Origin: Pseudomonadota bacterium
Lineage (GTDB): Bacteria > Pseudomonadota > Gammaproteobacteria > Steroidobacterales > Steroidobacteraceae
Reading direction: 5' to 3'
Assembly (NCBI GenBank): GCA_025356815.1
Contig: JANXQL010000040.1
Coordinates: 1-38,687 of the forward strand
DNA length: 38,687 nucleotides
Shown: piece after piece, positions 20,398 to 27,772 of the stretch
Position numbering within the stretch: the stretch's first letter is position 1
Layout of the letters: every line of letters starts with the position of its first letter
Translations under genes and position numbers: made by a program
Notes under the pieces: generated by a model
What the model was told of the DNA's origin: nothing
Databases searched by the model: none
The model's input: the letters and a program-made list of their open reading frames with translations, nothing else

Positions 20398-21867
20398 ATG
20401 CCTGCCTTGACACGGCCATGGATGGCTCTGGTTGCGCTCGTGCTGATCGCGAGCGCGCCGGCGGCGAACGCCGCGCGCAGCGACTGGCGCATGATGAGCG
20501 TCGGTAACTTCCAGCTCTACAGCACGTTGTCGGACTCGACCACGCGTGGCATCGCCCGGCGCCTGCAGGCGTTCGCAGGCACGGTCGGTGAGCTGCTACA
20601 CGGCGCGGACCCGCTGCCGGACGTGCCGACCTACATCTACGTACTCGACCAGGATGACTTCCAGCACTACGTGGCGTTCCGGCCGGGGCTCGGGGGATTG
20701 TTCGCGGAGCGCGAGTTCGCCAACTACATCGTCATCAACGGCGACATGGCTTTCGAGTCCGTGGGCGTCGCGGTCTTCCACGAGTACACGCACTTCATCC
20801 ACCGCAGCACGGCCACGATGCAGATGCCGCCGTGGTTCACCGAAGGCTATGCGGAACTCTTCAGCTCGTTCCGGATGAACAGCAAGAACCAGATCTTCAT
20901 CGGCGAGTATCCGTCGGGCACGCAGCTCGACGCGGATCGCAGCGTTTGGATGCCGATCGAGCGGGTGCTCGGCGTCAGCATGCACGACCGTGAATACACG
21001 ACCGAGCGGCTCGCGCCGCAGTTCTACGGCGAGGCATGGGCGCTGGTGCACCTGCTGTTGTGGGACGAGCCGAAGCTTCGGCTTCCCACCGAGCACTATC
21101 TGCGCGACATGGATCTGGGCGTGCCCGAGGCGGAGGCATTCAGTCGTAGCTTTGAGTTCGACAAGGCGACGCTCAACGAGCGGGTGCGGACGCTGATCAA
21201 CCACGGCACCATCAAGACCAGCCGGCTCACCTACACGCACCCGATCACCACGGACGACGCGCCGCTCACGCGCATGACGGCGCCGGAGGCGGACGCGCAG
21301 CTCGCGCGGCTGGCGTTCGCCATCGGTCGCCCGCCGGGGCAGGTCGACACGCTGGTCGCCGCGGCGCTGAAGGCCCGGCCGGACGACCTCGGCGTGCGTG
21401 CGCTCGCCGCCCGCGTCGGGAACCGGCCCGACCAGCCGATGGACCTTGCGCCGCTGCGGACCGCCCTCAGTGCCGCCACGAGTGTCGACGCCCGGGCAAG
21501 GATCGACCTTGCGGCCGCGCTGCTGGCCGACGCCCTCGACGACGGCCGCTGCCGCCAGGCCACGCAGCTGCTGCAGCCGCTCGTCGAGGCCGATACGCCT
21601 GCCATCGAGGCGGTCATCCTGTGGGCGCGTGCCATGGGCTGCTCGGACGGCGACCCCAGGCGGGTCCGGTCGGTGCTGGAGCGGGCGTCGCCGCGTGTGC
21701 CGCACAACAGCGAGGTGCTGATGCTGCTGGCGCGGGCGAGCGAGATGATGGACGACCGGCCGGCGGCGCGGCGCTATTACGAGTCGATCATGCTCGTGAG
21801 TCGCTCGCCGGAGCAGCGGCTGTGGGCGCAGAAGCAGGCGGATTCGGCGCGCCTGCAGCGGCCGTGA
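20398..21867 (+). CDS. Exported HExxH metallopeptidase-like protein with helical repeats
   Basis: 489 residues from ATG 20398, preceded by AGGGGGA; the open frame upstream lacks a signal peptide, whereas this start gives one (cleavage near ANAAR, residue 26). The gluzincin site is HEYTH (128-132) with a third ligand in TEGYAE (Glu149), as in DUF1570 or peptidase-MA-like proteins. The C-terminal half (about 290-480) is alanine-rich and helical with TPR-like spacing. No substrate is evident. It follows the M28 gene by 71 bases and converges on a small lipoprotein gene. Confidence 0.78.
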   Translation: MPALTRPWMALVALVLIASAPAANAARSDWRMMSVGNFQLYSTLSDSTTRGIARRLQAFAGTVGELLHGADPLPDVPTYIYVLDQDDFQHYVAFRPGLGGLFAEREFANYIVINGDMAFESVGVAVFHEYTHFIHRSTATMQMPPWFTEGYAELFSSFRMNSKNQIFIGEYPSGTQLDADRSVWMPIERVLGVSMHDREYTTERLAPQFYGEAWALVHLLLWDEPKLRLPTEHYLRDMDLGVPEAEAFSRSFEFDKATLNERVRTLINHGTIKTSRLTYTHPITTDDAPLTRMTAPEADAQLARLAFAIGRPPGQVDTLVAAALKARPDDLGVRALAARVGNRPDQPMDLAPLRTALSAATSVDARARIDLAAALLADALDDGRCRQATQLLQPLVEADTPAIEAVILWARAMGCSDGDPRRVRSVLERASPRVPHNSEVLMLLARASEMMDDRPAARRYYESIMLVSRSPEQRLWAQKQADSARLQRP

Positions 21868-21883
21868 GGCCCGCCGCGGGAAC

Positions 21884-22315
21884 CTAGGGGGAGGACAACG
21901 GCACGGCGCGCAGCGGCGGCAGGACGTCGGGCATCGTCTTGGAGACCTCCAGCCGCGCCACGTAGGCCGGATCCTGCTGCTGGATGTGCAGGCCCGGCAT
22001 GCCGCGACGATTGACGCCGACGAACACCGACACGTGGCGGCTGTCCCACAGCGAGACGAGCTTGAGGCTGTGAATCGACCGTAGCCGTCGACCCATGTCG
22101 AAGTGATCGACGAAGCGCTCGAGCCAGAAGCTCTGCGGCGGCGCGACTGGCGCGCCGGCGGCGGAAGGGGAGACATGCGGCAGGACCTGCGCGACTTCCG
22201 CCGCGATCGCATCGTCCTCGCCCAGCGGGTTCTCGGCGTGCGCCGCGCACGCCACGAGCAACAGCGTCGCGAAGGTGGCGATCAGCAGCGGCGTGTCGTG
22301 AAGGCGACGGGGCAT
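21884..22315 (-). CDS. Small exported protein, possible lipoprotein, unknown function
   Basis: 143 residues from ATG 22315. The N-terminus is a signal sequence containing LVAC (Cys23), which fits a lipobox; alternatively signal peptidase I could cut at AHA-E a few residues later. The rest has no recognised domain; the segment LRSIHSLKLVSLWDSRHVSVFVGVNRRGMPGLHIQQQ looks like a few beta strands. It lies convergent to the HEYTH peptidase gene with a 16-base gap. Confidence 0.7.
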   Translation of the reverse strand: MPRRLHDTPLLIATFATLLLVACAAHAENPLGEDDAIAAEVAQVLPHVSPSAAGAPVAPPQSFWLERFVDHFDMGRRLRSIHSLKLVSLWDSRHVSVFVGVNRRGMPGLHIQQQDPAYVARLEVSKTMPDVLPPLRAVPLSSP

Positions 22316-22433
22316 CAGCGGATGGCCGGCAGGAGAGTTGCGGCCAGCGTGCCCGCGGTGCGGTGGCGCGCGGTGTGACGGTGTGCGCACTTGGATCTGC
22401 GGCCATTTCACAAAACACGGCAAAATGACCGTT

Positions 22434-22451
22434 TGTCTGCAGTAGCAGACA
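22434..22451. terminator. Short hairpin behind the small membrane protein gene
   Basis: TGTCTGC and GCAGACA form a perfect 7-bp stem around AGTA, 19 bases past the stop of the minus-strand membrane protein gene. Without a T-run on that strand it is only a weak terminator candidate; it could equally be a protein-binding palindrome ahead of the gene that begins at 22315. Confidence 0.35.
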
Positions 22452-22469
22452 CTTTCTTGCCTGCGCGAC

Positions 22470-22784
22470 TCAGCCGCGCGTACGACGCAGCGGGCGTGAG
22501 ACGAGGCGCAGCAGTTGCAGCAGCAGGTAGGGACCGCAGACGAGCACCAAGGCACCTGGTGAGAGGTGCGCGACATCGCCATACAGTTTGCCGAGGAATA
22601 GTGTCACGCCGCCCTCGTAGGGGCCGAGCGTTGCGGCACCGGCCAGGTACACCAGTGCCGGCAGCAGCAGCACGCCGCCGCCGAGCCCCAACAGTGCATA
22701 GCGAAGTTCGCGGCGCATCGCCCCGGACGGCGCATCCGGTTCGGCATCTGCATCGGCGCGGCGGAGGCGGGCGGGCGGGCGCAT
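22470..22784 (-). CDS. Small two-pass membrane protein, unknown function
   Basis: 104 residues from ATG 22784, with AGGA ten bases upstream; a second ATG at 22718 would give 82 residues and keep both membrane segments. A charged N-terminal tail is followed by two hydrophobic segments (about 31-52 and 77-93) joined by a loop with YEGGVTLFLGKLYGDVAHLSPG. No family is recognised. It is divergent from the Gfo/Idh/MocA gene. Confidence 0.6.
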   Translation of the reverse strand: MRPPARLRRADADAEPDAPSGAMRRELRYALLGLGGGVLLLPALVYLAGAATLGPYEGGVTLFLGKLYGDVAHLSPGALVLVCGPYLLLQLLRLVSRPLRRTRG

Positions 22785-22813
22785 CGCGGATCGGTCCTGG
22801 CGGGTGACGGGCC

Positions 22814-22819
22814 TATAAT
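22814..22819 (+). promoter_or_regulatory. Consensus -10 box of the Gfo/Idh/MocA gene
   Basis: TATAAT is a perfect -10 hexamer 67 bases before the ATG at 22887; no good -35 box was found. The leader contains a hairpin, CCGGCCG (22848-22854) and CGGCCGG (22860-22866) closing a CGAAA loop, shortly before the ribosome-binding site. Confidence 0.5.
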
Positions 22820-22886
22820 GGCCGGCCGGTCGCGGCATCACAACTCGCCGGCCGCGAAACGGCCGGTCGGCTACGAGGGAGCTTTC

Positions 22887-23843
22887 ATGAGCGATGGAGA
22901 TCTTCGGGCAGCGGTCATCGGCGCCGGCTATCTCGGCCGCTTCCATGCGCAGAAGTGGGCAGCGCTGGCTGGCTGCCGGCTGGTGGCGGTCGCGGATCCC
23001 TCGTCGACCGCGCGCGAAGCGGTCGGACGTGAACTTGGCGTCGCGGCGGTCGCCGACTGGCGCGAGCTGCTCGGCCAGGTCGATGCCGTCTCGATCGTCA
23101 CGCCGACCCCGCAGCACCATCCGATCGCCCGCGCCTGCCTGGCGGCGGGCATTCACGTGCTGGTCGAAAAGCCCATCACGACCACCGTCGCGGAGGCTGC
23201 CGACCTGATCGAGGTCGCGCGCGTGCACGGCCGCATCCTGCAGGTGGGGCATCTGGAGCGCTTCAACGAGGCGGTGCGCGCGATCGAGGGCGTGGTGAAG
23301 TCCCCACGCTTCATTGAGTCGGCGCGGCTCGCGCCGTTCAAGCAGCGGGGGACGGATGTGTCGGTCGTGCTCGACCTGATGATCCACGACATCGACCTGA
23401 TTCAGAGCATTGTCCGTTCGCCGATCGAGTCGATCGACGCGATTGGCAGTTCCGTATTCTCGGACGACCTGGACATCGCCAACGCACGCATTCGGTTCGC
23501 CTCCGGGTGCGTGGCCAACGTCACCGCGAGCCGGGTCAGCCTGCGCGCGGAGCGCAAGATGCGCATCTTCGAGGATGAGTCGTACCTGTCGATCGACCTG
23601 CAACAGAAGATCCTCACGGTGATCAGGAAGGGCGTCCAGCCGGCCGCCGGCGACCTGCCACAGGTGGCGATCGACGAGCGGACCTACGAGCAGGGGGACG
23701 CGCTCAAGGCCGAGATCGAGGCCTTCGTGGCGTCGATCCGCACCGGCACGCCACCGATGGTCGGCGGCGCCGAGGGACTCGCCGCCCTGGCGACGGCAAT
23801 CCGCATCGCGGCACTGGTCGAGGCGAGCGCAAAGCGTCGCTGA
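22887..23843 (+). CDS. Gfo/Idh/MocA family oxidoreductase, GnnA-like
   Basis: 318 residues; ATG 22887 has GAGGGA six bases upstream. The Rossmann motif is VIGAGYLGRFHAQKW (10-24) and the EKP signature with the catalytic lysine is at 94-96; the C-terminal half is the usual beta-sheet domain. The LGRFHAQK sequence resembles GnnA, which oxidises the 3-OH of UDP-GlcNAc so that GnnB can add an amino group for amide-linked lipid A. That similarity is from memory. Neither lpx genes nor a GnnB aminotransferase is seen in the window, so the substrate remains open. Converges on the TPR gene with a 7-base gap. Confidence 0.82.
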   Translation: MSDGDLRAAVIGAGYLGRFHAQKWAALAGCRLVAVADPSSTAREAVGRELGVAAVADWRELLGQVDAVSIVTPTPQHHPIARACLAAGIHVLVEKPITTTVAEAADLIEVARVHGRILQVGHLERFNEAVRAIEGVVKSPRFIESARLAPFKQRGTDVSVVLDLMIHDIDLIQSIVRSPIESIDAIGSSVFSDDLDIANARIRFASGCVANVTASRVSLRAERKMRIFEDESYLSIDLQQKILTVIRKGVQPAAGDLPQVAIDERTYEQGDALKAEIEAFVASIRTGTPPMVGGAEGLAALATAIRIAALVEASAKRR

Positions 23844-23850
23844 GGCGCGC

Positions 23851-24696
23851 TCAGTGTCCGATCGGCGCCAGTGCGCGTACCAGCGCCTCATGCTCCGGTG
23901 ACGGCGGCGCGTAGCCGATGAGGGCCTGGGTTGCGCCGCGGGCGTCACCTGCGGCCGCGGCGCGATAGGCGCTACACAGCCGGTCTAGGCGCGGGCCGAT
24001 GTGGGTGGCGGCGCCAATCCGCTCGCAGGCAGCATCGGCCAGCCGCGCTCGCCCGGCCAGCCGCTCGGCCACTGACAACAGGTTCAAGAGGTCCGCCTCC
24101 TCGGGCGAGAGCCCCGCCGGGGCGCCGGGATCGGTGCGACGCCGCCAGGCGGGCAGCAGGCGCAGCGCCTGTTCGTACGCGCTCGCGGCCGCGGCGGGCT
24201 GCCCGGTGGCGAGCTGTCCGGCGCCCAGGTCCTTGGCCGCGATCGGCGAGTCGGGTTCGGCGCGCATCGCGGTGCGCGCGAACTCGACCAGCACCGCGCC
24301 GCGACCGCTACGCAGCAGCAGGTCGCGGTACTCGCGTCGGCCGCGACCGGGCGCGAGGTCCATTGCGTGGCGAAATGCGCTGAGCGCGGCATCCACCCGG
24401 CCGCGCTCGGCCTCGACCCGCCCGAGCACGAACCAGCCGCTTGCGGCATCGGGGAAGTTGCGCAAGAGCACCACCGGCCACGCGACCGTCGGCCGCGCCG
24501 CGACGAAGGTCGCGTATTCCTGGGCAGCGACCTCCAGGTGCCCTTCGCGCCACTGATCGCGTGCGTCGAGATAAAGTGCCAGCAGTTCCGACTGCCGTTG
24601 GCGCAACGCGTAGACGCCGAAGGCGCCGAGGTGAAGCAACACCAGCACCGTGAGGGCGACGAAGCCGATCCGGCGGCGGGTGCTCGCGGCGAACAT
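23851..24696 (-). CDS. Membrane-anchored TPR-repeat protein
   Basis: 281 residues from ATG 24696, ten bases after the tdk stop. One membrane segment lies at about 10-30, followed by an alanine/arginine-rich helical part with TPR-like units, for example GWFVLGRVEAERGRVDAAL and AKDLGAGQLATGQPAAAAS, each followed by a helix ending at a proline. The repeats probably face the periplasm and bind a protein partner. No specific family is recognised. Its tight spacing to tdk suggests one transcript, though a functional link is not evident. Confidence 0.7.
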   Translation of the reverse strand: MFAASTRRRIGFVALTVLVLLHLGAFGVYALRQRQSELLALYLDARDQWREGHLEVAAQEYATFVAARPTVAWPVVLLRNFPDAASGWFVLGRVEAERGRVDAALSAFRHAMDLAPGRGRREYRDLLLRSGRGAVLVEFARTAMRAEPDSPIAAKDLGAGQLATGQPAAAASAYEQALRLLPAWRRRTDPGAPAGLSPEEADLLNLLSVAERLAGRARLADAACERIGAATHIGPRLDRLCSAYRAAAAGDARGATQALIGYAPPSPEHEALVRALAPIGH

Positions 24697-24706
24697 CGGC
24701 GAACGG

Positions 24707-25291
24707 TCAGAGCCGGCCGTTCGAGTGCGCGGCTTCGAAATGCAGTCGGCACAGGGGGATATAGCGCTCGTTGCCGCCGATCTCGACCTGCGCGCCGTCC
24801 GCTTCGACCGCGCCGTTGGCATCAACGCGCACGACCATCGTCGCCTTGCGGCCGCAGTGGCAGATTGTGCGGATCTCCACCAGGCTGTCGGCCCAGCCCA
24901 GAAGTGCCGCGCTGCCGGCGAATAGTCGGCCGCGGAAGTCGGTGCGCAGCCCATAGCAGAGCACCGGCAGGTCGAGTTCATCGGCGATGCGGCCGAGCGT
25001 GCGCACCTGCGACTCGACGAGGAACTGCGCCTCGTCGATCAGCACGCAGCCGGCAGCGGGCGCCGCGCGAAGTTCGCGTGCCGCAGCGAAGAAGTCGGTG
25101 GCCGCGTCATAGGCGAGGGCGTTGGCGCCGATGCCGATCCGTGAATGGACGCGGCCACCGCCGCGCACGTCCACCGCTGCCGTATAGACGAGCGTGGCCA
25201 TGCCGCGCTCGCGGTAGTTGTGGTTCGCCTGCAGCAGCGCCGTCGATTTGCCGGCGTTCATCGTCGAATAGTAGAAGTAGAGCTTGGCCAC
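24707..25291 (-). CDS. tdk: Thymidine kinase (type II)
   Basis: 194 residues, GTG start. It phosphorylates thymidine to dTMP for salvage. The P-loop is STMNAGKST (9-17), the catalytic acid lies in LIDEAQF, the lasso region contains YGLRTDF, and the structural zinc site is CHCGRK plus CRLHF near the C-terminus. It lies 48 bases behind the LacI regulator gene on the same strand, so it may be read with the ribokinase-LacI unit and belongs in theme with the nucleoside locus. Confidence 0.95.
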   Translation of the reverse strand: MAKLYFYYSTMNAGKSTALLQANHNYRERGMATLVYTAAVDVRGGGRVHSRIGIGANALAYDAATDFFAAARELRAAPAAGCVLIDEAQFLVESQVRTLGRIADELDLPVLCYGLRTDFRGRLFAGSAALLGWADSLVEIRTICHCGRKATMVVRVDANGAVEADGAQVEIGGNERYIPLCRLHFEAAHSNGRL

Positions 25292-25339
25292 GGCGCCAAG
25301 AATGCCACAATCGTTGCCGGCCGCCGTACGGCACCGACG

Positions 25340-26323
25340 CTAGCGTGGCACCAGCCTTCGCACGGAGTCGCGCTCGACCAGAGCGACATCGAAGATCGTC
25401 CGGCGGCTCACCAGCGCCTCGCCGCTCATCCTCTCCCGCATCAGCTCGACCGCCTTCGCGCCGATCGCGCCAATCGGCTGCGCGATCGTGGTCAGCCGCG
25501 GCGTCACCAGATCTGCCCAGCGAATGTTGTCGAAGCCGGTGACCGAGATGTCGTCCGGGACGCGGATGCCGTGTTCGGCCAGGCAGCGGATCGCGCTGAT
25601 CGCGATCAGATCGTTGCCGCAGACGACCAGCGTGGCCGAGCGGCGGCGGGTGAGCGCGCCGACGGCGTCGCACGAGAGGTGGCCGTCGAAGCCGACGTTG
25701 AGCTCCCAGGCGATCCTGCGCTTGTCCGGCAATGCATTGACGAAGCCGTCGCGTCGCTGCCGCGCGCTCTCGATGCGCAGTGGCCCGGACAGCAGGCCGA
25801 TGCTCGTATGGCCCATGCGCAGGGCGTACTCGGCCAGCAGGCGGCCACCCATGGCGTAATCGGATTGCACGACGTCGTAGCGCGGCTGCGGCCGGTCCAC
25901 CAGCACGACGGGCTTGGAGAAGTTGCTGAGAGTCGCCGGCGCCGTCGGGCCGAGCGGGCACCAGATCACGCCGTCCACCGCGTGCTGCATCAGCAGCGAG
26001 AACCCGTCGGCCTCTCCCTCCACCTTGCCCTGGCTGTCGATCAGACACACCAGCAGGCCCGCGCTGCGGGCCGTGTTCTCCACCGCCTGCGCAAGTTCCG
26101 GGAAGAACGGGTTGGTGAGGTCCGGCAGCACCAGGCCAATCGCGCGCGTGCGACCGGTGCGCATCGCCTGTGCTGCGCGATTGGGGCGGTAGCCCAGTTG
26201 CTTGGCCGCGCGCAGCACCTGCTCGCGAATGTCGCGACCGGCATTGGGTCGGCCATTGAGGACGTTGGAGACCGTCGTGACAGAGACACCGACCCGTGCG
26301 GCGATGTCGCGCAGCGTGGCCAT
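25340..26323 (-). CDS. LacI family transcriptional regulator (first)
   Basis: 327 residues from ATG 26323. The helix-turn-helix is TLRDIAARVGVSVTTVSNVL (3-22), the hinge follows at about 45-58, and the periplasmic-binding-protein-like effector domain starts with AIGLVLPDLTNPFFPEL. It begins seven bases after the ribokinase gene and is clearly in its operon, so the effector is probably ribose, a ribose phosphate or a nucleoside. Likely targets are its own operon and the divergent TonB receptor promoter, where palindromes are present at 27364-27398 and 27571-27584. RbsR- or PurR-like in type; effector unproven. Confidence 0.92.
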   Translation of the reverse strand: MATLRDIAARVGVSVTTVSNVLNGRPNAGRDIREQVLRAAKQLGYRPNRAAQAMRTGRTRAIGLVLPDLTNPFFPELAQAVENTARSAGLLVCLIDSQGKVEGEADGFSLLMQHAVDGVIWCPLGPTAPATLSNFSKPVVLVDRPQPRYDVVQSDYAMGGRLLAEYALRMGHTSIGLLSGPLRIESARQRRDGFVNALPDKRRIAWELNVGFDGHLSCDAVGALTRRRSATLVVCGNDLIAISAIRCLAEHGIRVPDDISVTGFDNIRWADLVTPRLTTIAQPIGAIGAKAVELMRERMSGEALVSRRTIFDVALVERDSVRRLVPR

Positions 26324-26330
26324 TGCGGCG

Positions 26331-27305
26331 CTAGCCGCCGCCTGCAGCGGAGGCGACCAGTGCCGCCTCGAACTCGGCGCGGTCCGGATAGGAGACCTGC
26401 GCGCCACGACGGGTCGTCGACAACGCCGCGTAGACGATCGCGCGACGAATCGCCTCGGCCGGGAGTCGTCCCTGCGCGATGCCGGCGGCGAAGCAGCCGA
26501 CGAAGGCATCGCCGGCGCCCGTCGTGTCGATCGTCTTGACCTCGGGGGCCGGGAAATGCCGCACCTCGGCGCCCCACGCGGCGACGCAGCCGAGCGCGCC
26601 GAGCGTGACGATCGCGCAGCCGACGCCCAGTCGCCGCAACTGCAGTGCCGCCGTGCGCCCGTCGTCGAGCGATTCGACCGGCCGTCCGAGAAGTTGCGCG
26701 GCCTCGGTCTCGTTCGGCACCAGGTAGCTCAGCTGCGCGGCGACGCGGGCAAGGTCGAGGCCCTGGCAGGGCGCCGGGTTCAGCAGCACGGGCGTGCCCT
26801 TCGCCGAGGCCACCTCGATCGCGCGGTAGAGGCTCTGCAGTGGAATCTCGCACTGCAGGACCAGCACGGCGGCCGACTCGATCAGCCCTGCCGCGTGGTC
26901 GATGTCTGCAGGCAGCAGGCGGCCGTTCGCGCCAGGCACGACGACGATGCAGTTCTGTCCCGAGTGTTCGACGTAGATCGCCGCAAGGCCTGTCGCGACG
27001 CCTGGCAGGGCCACGACGTCGTCCGTGGCGAGGCCGCGGCGGGCGAGGCCGTCGCGGATCATGTCGCCGAACGCGTCCTCGCCCGTGCGCGCAATCAAGC
27101 GCGTGCCGACGCCGCTCTCGCTCGCAGCGACGGCCTGGTTTGCGCCCTTGCCGCCGACGCTGATCGCCGAACTGTCCCCGAACACCGTCTCGCCGGGTCG
27201 AGGGAGGGTGGCGGTGGTGACTGCGACGTCAACGTTCGCGCTGCCGATCACGAGGACCGGGCCAGGACGACCGGCTGGCGTGATGTGGGTCGGGTCAGTG
27301 AACAT
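26331..27305 (-). CDS. rbsK: Ribokinase
   Basis: 324 residues, PfkB family. It converts ribose and ATP to ribose 5-phosphate. The N-terminal substrate motif GGKGANQA (51-58) and the ATP/catalytic motif DTTGAGDAF (260-268, with Asp266 as base) are intact, and the end TTRRGAQVSYPDRAEF matches ribokinases. It is divergent from the TonB receptor, followed after seven bases by the LacI regulator. Ribose from nucleoside cleavage or from the ABC system at the window end would be its substrate. A related sugar kinase specificity cannot be excluded. Confidence 0.9.
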   Translation of the reverse strand: MFTDPTHITPAGRPGPVLVIGSANVDVAVTTATLPRPGETVFGDSSAISVGGKGANQAVAASESGVGTRLIARTGEDAFGDMIRDGLARRGLATDDVVALPGVATGLAAIYVEHSGQNCIVVVPGANGRLLPADIDHAAGLIESAAVLVLQCEIPLQSLYRAIEVASAKGTPVLLNPAPCQGLDLARVAAQLSYLVPNETEAAQLLGRPVESLDDGRTAALQLRRLGVGCAIVTLGALGCVAAWGAEVRHFPAPEVKTIDTTGAGDAFVGCFAAGIAQGRLPAEAIRRAIVYAALSTTRRGAQVSYPDRAEFEAALVASAAGGG

Positions 27306-27363
27306 CGCGTGGCACCGTAACTGGGCGGCGTAAGCGGTTGATTGGCGGACGACGGCGACCGGA

Positions 27364-27398
27364 TGTTGCGCGATGGCAAATGTTGCGAATTTGCAACA
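27364..27398. promoter_or_regulatory. Two overlapping 18-base inverted repeats, candidate operator
   Basis: TGTTGC-GCGATG-GCAAAT (27364-27381) and TGTTGC-GAATTT-GCAACA (27381-27398) share the layout of TGTTGC, six bases, GCAA and one shared base, repeating every 17 bases. The second has perfect 6-base arms, extending to 7 (ATGTTGC/GCAACAT). They lie about 60-93 bases before the rbsK start. A dimeric regulator binding twice on nearly the same face is a reasonable reading. Confidence 0.5.
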
Positions 27399-27545
27399 TC
27401 GACAGACCGACCGTGCCCGGGCGATGGTCAGCGTCGATGGCGTGCGGCGCCGAACGCATATTCACCCCCCTGCGGTGCCTTGAGCAGGCCCTCTCAAGGC
27501 GCGCGGCGGCCTCGGATGCGTGCCAGTCGCGTCCTGATCCGTTCT

Positions 27546-27574
27546 TTGACAGGGCTGGAATCGCTGTGTAGTGT
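27546..27574 (+). promoter_or_regulatory. Promoter of the TonB receptor gene
   Basis: TTGACA (27546-27551) is a perfect -35 hexamer; 17 bases later TAGTGT (27569-27574) is a weak -10. The operator palindrome starts inside the -10 box. The transcript would have a leader of about 190 bases. Confidence 0.45.
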
Positions 27575-27584
27575 AACGTTTCAC
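27571..27584. promoter_or_regulatory. LacI-type operator over the TonB receptor promoter
   Basis: GTGTAACGTTTCAC is symmetric at 12 of 14 positions around a central CG, the hallmark of LacI-family operators such as those of RbsR and PurR. It covers the -10 to +1 side of the promoter starting at 27546, where a bound repressor would block initiation. The likely binder is the first LacI protein encoded just across the intergenic region. Confidence 0.55.
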
Positions 27585-27772
27585 TCGGCAGAAGCAACGG
27601 GCGCCTGCGGCGATCGCCGGCGCGATGGCGGTAGGCCAGCGGACAGCGGCGCCGCGATGCGACGCGGCCTGCCGCCGCCGGGTGCCGGCGACTGTGGGTC
27701 AGTCGGGGGATTTGACAAAACAACGGCTTCCCGCGCGCCCTGTATCGCGTAAGCAACACTGGAGAGGAAACG

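Larger units (their letters stand above)
27306..27772. other. Divergent regulatory region between rbsK and the TonB receptor gene
   Basis: 467 bases without a credible gene. It holds two overlapping TGTTGC-type inverted repeats near rbsK, a TTGACA promoter with a palindrome over its -10 to +1 side, and a ribosome-binding site GGAGAGGA just before the receptor ATG. The stretch 27600-27710 is very GC-rich, and I see nothing further in it. Short open frames in this region lack start signals and typical composition. Confidence 0.7.

Noticed and set aside
18605-20419. A 604-codon minus-strand frame opposite the M28 peptidase gene
   Set aside because: It is the antisense of a gene with complete catalytic motifs; no domain or start signal of its own.
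20596-22212. A 538-codon minus-strand frame opposite the HEYTH peptidase gene
   Set aside because: It covers a gene with a signal peptide and a zinc motif and runs through the small lipoprotein gene in another frame.
27338-27571. Short open frame in the rbsK-TonB receptor intergenic region
   Set aside because: No ribosome-binding site or domain is seen, and it spans the candidate operator and promoter elements.
27712-27717. A second TTGACA upstream of the TonB receptor gene
   Set aside because: No acceptable -10 box lies 15-19 bases downstream; the first TTGACA with the operator fits better.
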